From positions 17,319,281 through 17,383,280 of the forward strand of contig OX459098.1 of assembly GCA_949775045.1 (NCBI GenBank): a stretch of 64,000 nt of DNA. Direction: 5' to 3'. The DNA comes from Metridium senile. Taxonomy: Eukaryota; Cnidaria; Anthozoa; Actiniaria; Metridiidae. Both the position numbers and the translations under genes were made by a program. Numbering within the stretch: the first letter of the stretch is position 1; the number at the start of each line of letters is the position of its first letter. Positions 57,805 through 64,000 of this stretch are shown here, in pieces. The notes beneath the pieces were generated by a model. That model saw only the letters and a list, made by a program, of their open reading frames with translations. It was not told where the DNA came from and searched no databases.

Positions 57805-58447
57805 TATCCATTAATCAGTTTGGAGGCAGAACTTATATATAATCAATCAATAACCAATAATAATAATATGCCTCATTTATATAGCGATATTTCAAAGCTC
57901 ATGGAATTTTGAATTTACATAAGCTCTGTACCCCAAATGCAAGGATGTTTCACCAAATTTGGAGCTAGAGATGCGACAATTTTAGCTATAATAGAAAACA
58001 AGCTAGAGTAAACGCACTTAATCCATGAGACAAAAATAGTACAAAATAGGTGCTAAATTATGCTAATTCCTTTGTTCTCTATTGTCTCATCAACACTTTT
58101 TAGCAGTAATTAGTAATATTTGTTACACGGATTTAGTACAAAACAAAATTATAATGAATGATGATGACAACTACAAAATGGCTGTTTTTGAACAATGGAT
58201 TCAAGTCACAGCTCTTGTGCAAAAAACTAAAACCTGGCCTGATAGTCTGAATTTCAGCCCTTTGCTCAAAATCATTTTTATTTAACTATATTAAACAATA
58301 GGGAATAATAAAAGCTAATGCAAAAGGCAAGCAGTCAAAACCTAATTGCTTTCTGTCTGGAGTAAATCAACTTTATATAAAGTTTGCCCTATATGTAGCA
58401 ACCTGTACACACACACACCAGTCACAGTGTTTGTTTGAGTTGCCATG
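57805..58447. other. Intergenic DNA
   Basis: A fragment of the 8770 fold-back family lies at ~57805-57835 and a degenerate copy of the 63756 fold-back at ~58026-58140. No gene seen. Confidence 0.4.
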
Positions 58448-58628
58448 TCCATGTCTGACGAAGTAGGGATCGAAGAAATCGATATTACTGTTAAATGTGT
58501 AGTTAAGGGCTATCAAGAGTGTCGCTTCAAGATCGGCGAAGTGTTTTCAGTGTCAAAGAAGCATGGAGAATGAGGGAGAGCACTCAAAGTTCATAATAAA
58601 AGAGGACAATTAGGCCATCTTGAGTACA
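58448..58628 (+). pseudogene. Short conserved-looking ORF fragment with in-frame stop (repeat-associated)
   Basis: Reads MSDEVGIEEIDITVKCVVKG, then YQECRFKIGEVFSVSKKHGE, a TGA, and continues in the same frame GRALKVHNKRGQLGHLEYTR. Continuation across the stop with K/R-G-QLGHL pattern suggests a HIRAN-like or transposon-encoded domain. It is dead here because of the stop. Identity uncertain. Confidence 0.4.
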
Positions 58629-59140
58629 CTAGATAGTCATTTTTCTTTCACAAACTCGGAAAATCACTTTAAAAGTAAGTTGTTGTGCTTTAAAGTACTA
58701 GAACAAGTACACAAACCAACACGCAAGTTAAGATCTTCATCGGACAATAAATTAGTTGTACCGAAATATAAATTAGAAACGTATGGCAAACGTTCTTTCT
58801 CTATTTGTGCACCAATGCTGTGGAATACCTTACCACAAAATATACGACAGTGCACATCAGTCAATGATTTTAAATCAAAACTTAAAACCTATTTTTTTAA
58901 AACTGTTTTTAAGGACTTAATTTAATTTAATTTAATTAGGATATGTATATATATATATATATGATATTATTTTTAAACGTTTTTTTAGCTTAGTTTTGAA
59001 ATTAGTATTTTAGGAATTTTCATCATTTCATGTATTTTTGTAAATATTTAACTATAAAGATTGTAAAGCGCCTCTGGGCATTTATGGAAGAGGCGCTATA
59101 TAAAAATTAAATTATTATTATTATTATTATTAACAATGCG
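58629..59140 (+). pseudogene. 3' end of a non-LTR retrotransposon (CR1/L2-like)
   Basis: Frame 58664-58925 reads KLVVPKYKLETYGKRSFSIC, then APMLWNTLPQNIRQCTSVND and FKSKLKTYFF, the usual last residues of LINE RT ORFs. The 3'UTR has gtaaagcgcctctgggcatt ... gaggcgctatataaaa, the CR1/L2-type 3' stem, followed by (ATT)n. 5'-truncated insertion. Confidence 0.85.
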
Positions 59141-59157
59141 TTTTAAGAACTTTTATG

Positions 59158-59335
59158 AAATCGATAATAATCGATAATTATCGATTAGAATCAATAAAAA
59201 TCGATCGAAATCGATACTCACACATTCAAGCATTATCGATTTTTATCGATTTCCGATAACAATCGATTGATTAATATTGATTATTATCGATTTTTATTGA
59301 TTTTTATCTATTATCGGAATTATCGATTCCAGCTG
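59158..59335. repeat. ATCGAT-rich cluster
   Basis: About 15 occurrences of tcgat / atcga in ~180 bp (tcgataataatcgataatta, aaatcgatcgaaatcgatac, ttttatcgatttccgataac), partly palindromic. It lies ~570 bp upstream of the TADA2B start codon. Either a decayed simple repeat or a cluster of TATCGATA-type sites. Confidence 0.6.
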
Positions 59336-59904
59336 AGTTGATCGCCTTCCCCGAAAGGAATTATGGGTCGCTATTTTTAGTTAGCAATTTTCAAGCATTT
59401 TCCGAGTATACAATGTAGACTTTTCTTGTTGATTGAAATATAATCCCACCATGAGTTTGACTAGAGTTTACGATTAATTTAAAGAAGGAACAACTCGTAT
59501 TTCATATTTTTTCTTGGCAAAATAATGGGAAATGCTAATCAAAATATGATGTTGAATCCTCAATTCTGATTGGTTGACCTTGTGTTTGTTCTGAAGTTCA
59601 ACTCAGCTGGTTGGTACGGCCGGGATAATAGTTCCACGGAGGTTCGAGTTGCTGCGCATAGTTATTAAAGATGCGATAGTCTATTTCATGCCCCGGAAAT
59701 CCCTCCTAACGTAAAGAATTCCACAAAATACTCAAAAACGCAACAAAGTTAGAGCATGTTATTCTGACATTTGCGTAAAGAGTGCGTAAAAGACAAGAAT
59801 ATCGAACTCACCTTCAAAAAGTTGGAAAAGTCTGGAATTTGCTTGGAACTATGGGATATGTATAAATGGGCATGCGCATTAGTGACAGTAGCTGCAAAAC
59901 AAAA

Positions 59905-62900
59905 ATGGCGGCGAACGGTTAGTAATTTTTTTATTAATTTTGCGAAAACTTCTTTAACTATTGTAACTTTTCTTCGATGTAAGACATTTTTCGGTCATTT
60001 TTCTAGCGTTCTTTCTGATGATTGCTTTTTTCCCCGCAGAATATCATTGTAATTATTGTAGTTCTGATTGCACTCTGCTTCGCGTGCGGTGCGCCGAGTG
60101 CTCAGACTTCGATCTCTGTTTACAGGTAAGCGACGATAACTTTTTACAACTTTTTTAGCATATTTGAAGGTAACGCGAAGTCTTTTATCGAATGAGTTGT
60201 TGTTTTTGTTTCAGTGCTTTTGTTGCGGAGCCGAAATGGGTGAACATAAGCGGGAGCACAAATATCAATTAATCGTAAGTCACGTGACCTTTGTTATGAA
60301 AAGACTTTTTGAAACTTCCTTTTCAGAAAAACTATATTGCTCGAGTTTTTTTGTAAATGTAATTATTAACACAATGTAATGTTTATGTTGCATTCTCTAA
60401 AAGATCGATTAAAAATTTCGTTATTGACAATGGCGTTTCTTTGGGGGAGGGGGAAGGGTTCTACATTTGTACATTTTTTTTGGAAAGTATTTTCATGCTT
60501 TTATTTTTCAATTTTTGATCATGATTTTTGATGGACTTATTGTCTTGTAATATATCAAATAGGATGGTGGAGCTTTCCCATTATTTGCTGATGATTGGGC
60601 TGCAGAGGAAGAGTCTCTGCTTTTAGACGCAATAGAACAACATGGATTTGGGAACTGGTGCGTTGATTATAATATTGGTATTTTCATCACCCACAGCATA
60701 ATCATTAACATCATCATTAGATCAATAATTTAAACATAATACTATCATAATGTATTATTATATCATTTATGTCCTAGCTGATCTTCGTCATAAGATTGTA
60801 AAATTCATTATTATTATCATAAAATTATTATATTGCTAACAATGTATTTTATTATTGTTTAATAAATTTAGTACTATCATTATCAATACTAGCATGTTTA
60901 TCCTCTTTATTGTATACTACAAAATTATAATCATTGTTGTTAAATTTATTGTTTTTATAATTATTATAATATAATGCCTAATTTATATTCATATTTAAAT
61001 TAGTAATATTATCTAATAATATTTGATATTTATTATGTCTAGGGATGATATTGCAGATAATATTGGAACAGAAAGTGCAATGTTATTTATTGTTTAAATT
61101 ATCATTATTATAATAATGCCTATAATTTATATATTCATATTTAAAGTGCGACACACCTTACCATGGCCATCTAATTAAAGTTTTGTACAAGTTAACCAAT
61201 TAGAAAGCGAGAATTGGACCTTAATATAAAAGACAAGCGACTGTCAAACGATAAACACTTTGAATTGTTCAAAGCAAAGACAAGAGTGAAGTTTATTTTG
61301 AAGTTTATTTACACTTACAAGTGTCTGAAAAACCTCTCAGGATGTTTAAATTTGAAAAGGTGTAGCAAATAATTTGAAAAGAGAAGCTTTTGAACGCTAA
61401 GCTAACTTGTACACAACTTTATTTGGGTGGCCATGGTAAGGCGCGTTATGCTGTAAATTATTAATATTATATAATAATAATTGATATTTATTATGTCTAG
61501 GGATGATATTGCAGATCATATTGGAACAAAAAGTGCAACATTTTTTATTTATTGTTTAAATTATCATTTAAAATGCATTTATATAATAATGCCTATAATT
61601 TATATTCATAATTAAATTATTAATATTATATAATAACAATAGATATTTATTATTTCTAGGGATGATATTGCAGATCATATTGGAACAAAAAGTGCAATAG
61701 GTATACATTCAACATTTAAGTGTTTTTTTAATTTTGAAAGCATTTATTTGATGAATAATATCCAATGAATTGATTCTATAATTTCCATTTTATAGTTACA
61801 GCAGAACACTACAATGAAGTTTATATTCATGGAAATGTTGGAAAAGGTTTGTGATAAATATACTAAAATAATTTTATGAATAATGCTTGTCCACCTATAG
61901 GTAGCCTGCGTTACATCCGGTTTATAAAATTTCCCCGTAAATAACCGTCTGCGAAATAACGAACATATTCGTGTTCTGAGACCCCCAGCGAATAGCAGGA
62001 AGATATATAATAGATGCTGATTGGCTGTTGACCTTTCAAATTCTAACAAGTCCTCCCATTGGTTATTATCTCAAACAGGAAATACTGACGCAAGTAATCG
62101 AACCAATGGGAGGACTCGTTAGAATTTGAAAGGTCAACAGCCAATCAGCATCTATTATATATTTTCCTGCTATTCACTGGGGGTCTCAGAACACGAATAT
62201 GTTCGTTATTTCGCAGACGGTTATTACAGGGAATAAACCAGATGTAACGCAGGCTACCTATAGCTTGTTGGAATATTTATAATTAAGTAGCAAATATTCT
62301 CTGAATTGGAGAAACCTATAATGGTAGAATATAATTACAGTGGTACCTCTATTAAACGGTCACCCTTGGGACTTTCCAAAGTGGCCGCTTTAAATGGAGG
62401 TTGGCCGCTGAATAGAGGTATAGAATAGGTATAGGAATAGATTTGGGACTTTTTATTGTGGCCGCCTAATAGAGGGTGACTGCTTAATAGTGGTAGCACT
62501 GTATTTACCTATAAGACAAGCGTACCTTTGAGGGTCATTTTCAAAACCATCAAGCACCCCTATCCCCCCTGGGGCTATATATGTCTTATTGGTAAATACA
62601 GTGGTACCTATATTATCTGTGATAGCGATTTATTAGCATTTCCACGTATAGAATGATGGAGAAATACAAATGTGAGATAAACTAGTCCTAGTCCCTAAAC
62701 TATTGGCCGGGTGTACCACAGGTAGCATTGACCCTAAGATTGATCATGCTCTATGTTCTGGCTCAAGAGTCCATTTATACACAACTTGTCTCCATAAAAA
62801 TAAAGTTATCACCTTTCACCCCTTGAACTTGGGAAGTCCCCCCCCCCCCCCCCCCCCCCAGCCCCCAAATCCCACCAGGAATGACAAAAATCATTGTTGT

Positions 62901-63571
62901 TTTCACAGCAAGCGTAGAGCCATTTAAGGATAAGATTGTAGACCATACTGCAGCTGAAGGAGGTGAGATGAAAATATAGCCATAAAATGATAAAGATAAA
63001 CCTTTGTCAATGCATGAATACATAAATATTTTAATAAGATAATATTTAGATGTTAGTGTTTGTTTTTTCGTAATAATCTTATAGTTATAGATAATTAGAA
63101 AAATTAGAATATAAAATAGTAAAATATTTATATCGTAACCTAGTTGTAAGTCATCGTAAATGTTATTAAAATTTAGTTTTTCTATTAGAAATATAAATAA
63201 CATTAATGTACAATAGTCATATTGTGTGTCACATTTATTGTCAGTGGCATTCTTTAAATTGTAAATTTTGTGTGTGCATGTGCGTGTGTTCCTTTTTCAC
63301 TGTTGTTATTTATTAATGATAAAAAAAGATAACATTTAGACGATCGATGTATAATTATGATGTGACTGTATTAAAATTGCCAGTGACAATAGTGTTTTGT
63401 ATTTTAATTTTAACTTATTGCACATCACATTACAATATATATTGAAATGTTGTTTTTGTGCTGCAAGGTTTACTATCACCAACACTATTGCATCCACCGG
63501 AACAAGTTGAAATGAGTGCTGCTGAACAAACAGAACTTGGGTATATGCCTTTAAGAGATGACTTTGAAAAG
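59905..63571 (+). CDS. TADA2B: Transcriptional adapter 2-beta (TADA2B), exons 1-8, 3' part beyond the window
   Basis: Exons 59905-59917, 60040-60125, 60215-60274, 60563-60657, 61660-61700, 61796-61846, 62909-62962, 63468-63571; GT-AG, 345 nt (115 aa) in frame so far. MAANEYHCNYC begins the ZZ zinc finger (YHCNYCSSD, RVRCAECSDFDLCLQCF, HKREHKYQL). The SANT domain follows (FADDWAAEEESLLLDAIEQH, GFGNWDDIADHIGTKSA, EHYNEVYIHGNVGK). LGYMPLRDDFEK at the end of exon 8 matches LGYMPLRDDYE of vertebrate TADA2B and separates it from TADA2A. It is a SAGA-complex adaptor for the GCN5 acetyltransferase. Donor of exon 8 is at 63572 (gtacat); the remaining exons lie downstream. Exon 5 has two upstream decayed copies. 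Confidence 0.93.
61043..61082 (+). pseudogene. Decayed copy 1 of TADA2B exon 5
   Basis: ctag|ggatgatattgcagataata then ttggaacagaaagtgcaatg keeps the acceptor but lacks the GT donor (next bases ttat). Coding changes H to N and K to E relative to the working exon. Confidence 0.85.
61142..61457. mobile_element. MITE with TACAGTGCGACGCACC-type ends, copy 2
   Basis: aaagtgcgacacaccttacc then atggcca; right end tggccatggtaaggcgcgtt then atgctgtaaa. It sits between exon-5 copies 1 and 2 of TADA2B, so it inserted after or during that duplication. Confidence 0.8.
61501..61540 (+). pseudogene. Decayed copy 2 of TADA2B exon 5
   Basis: ctag|ggatgatattgcagatcata then ttggaacaaaaagtgcaaca is identical to the working exon for 37 of 38 coding bases but has no donor (next bases tttt). 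Confidence 0.85.
61894..62264. mobile_element. Long palindromic fold-back element (~165-bp arms)
   Basis: ctataggtagcctgcgttac ... ccaatgggagg arms repeat inverted with few mismatches: gacctttcaaattctaacaa / tcgttagaatttgaaaggtc, tcgtgttctgagacccccag / actgggggtctcagaacacg. Spacer only ~35 bp. TADA2B intron 6. Confidence 0.88.
62325..62615. repeat. GTGGCCGCTTAATAGAGG-type repeat
   Basis: cagtggtacctctattaaac, aaagtggccgctttaaatgg, tggccgctgaatagaggtat, gtggccgcctaatagagggt; edges share cagtggtacc (62338; 62600). A degenerate fold-back. Confidence 0.6.
62836..62862. repeat. Poly(C) tract
   Basis: About 22 C in a row, 47 bp before TADA2B exon 7; could act as an unusual pyrimidine tract upstream of that acceptor. 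Confidence 0.9.
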
Positions 63572-63625
63572 GTACATCACAAAACACCACTATGTACAAT
63601 GTGTATTTTCAGAAATTATCCATCT

Positions 63626-63902
<277 letters not shown>

Positions 63903-63903
63903 T

Positions 63904-63938
<35 letters not shown>

Positions 63939-64000
63939 TGTTTTTATTTATTTATATATTTACTTTAATTATTTATTTATTTATTTACTTTATTTGTAAT
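63903..64000. repeat. (TTTA)n microsatellite, interrupted, to window end
   Basis: tttatttatttatttattta with interruptions (tatgtttttattta, tttactttaat). Confidence 0.92.

Overview
The window is animal nuclear DNA: AT-rich, with multi-exon genes joined by GT-AG introns and a very high load of fold-back (MITE-like) repeats, minisatellites, SSRs and broken LINEs. The gene content (NXPE-like protein, two-pore K+ channel, PPP1R37, COX7A2L/SCAF1-like, TADA2B), the low GC and a CCTCGTTCCCAGGGCCCT-type fold-back repeat suggest a cnidarian, probably an anthozoan. The species is an inference; no search was run.

Layout: (1) 972-2358 (-) two-exon RING/zinc-finger gene; (2) 4515-7858 (+) five-exon mitochondrial carrier; (3) 9640-10325 a 43-bp minisatellite, then 10527-11143 (-) a CIMIP1/C20orf85-like ciliary gene lacking its 5' exon; (4) 11325-12866 remnants of non-LTR retrotransposons; (5) 13327-14631 (+) an intact, intronless bacterial-type nucleotide-sugar 6-dehydrogenase (TviB/WbpO family), followed 37 bp later on the same strand by a decayed dTDP-glucose 4,6-dehydratase (rfbB/rmlB) that is frameshifted and split by a fold-back element; (6) 18101-20761 (+) a five-exon NXPE/PC-esterase gene with a 49-bp minisatellite over a splice donor; (7) 25610-30902 (+) a two-exon two-pore K+ channel; (8) 33593-51193 (-) a complete 13-exon PPP1R37 orthologue; (9) 51800-54811 (+) a three-exon COX7A2L/SCAF1-like gene, head-to-head with PPP1R37; (10) 56231-57457 (-) an intronless PLP aminotransferase; (11) 59905-63571 (+) the first eight exons of TADA2B, running off the window, with exon 5 present in three tandem copies.

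The most interesting locus is region 5. Two adjacent, co-oriented bacterial surface-sugar genes sit among animal repeats. One is open over 434 codons; the other is a wreck interrupted by a fold-back element. This fits a horizontally acquired operon fragment of which one gene was kept, and argues against simple assembly contamination. The other notable signals are repeat-driven changes in gene structure: a tandemly copied splice donor in the NXPE gene, a triplicated TADA2B exon, two identical 265-bp repeats in the COX7A2L intron, and several fold-back families with shared termini. The genes do not form one pathway; PPP1R37/COX7A2L probably share a divergent promoter.

Exon boundaries were derived by eye from GT-AG signals and reading-frame phase. 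All multi-exon models below close in frame, but they are predictions without transcript support.
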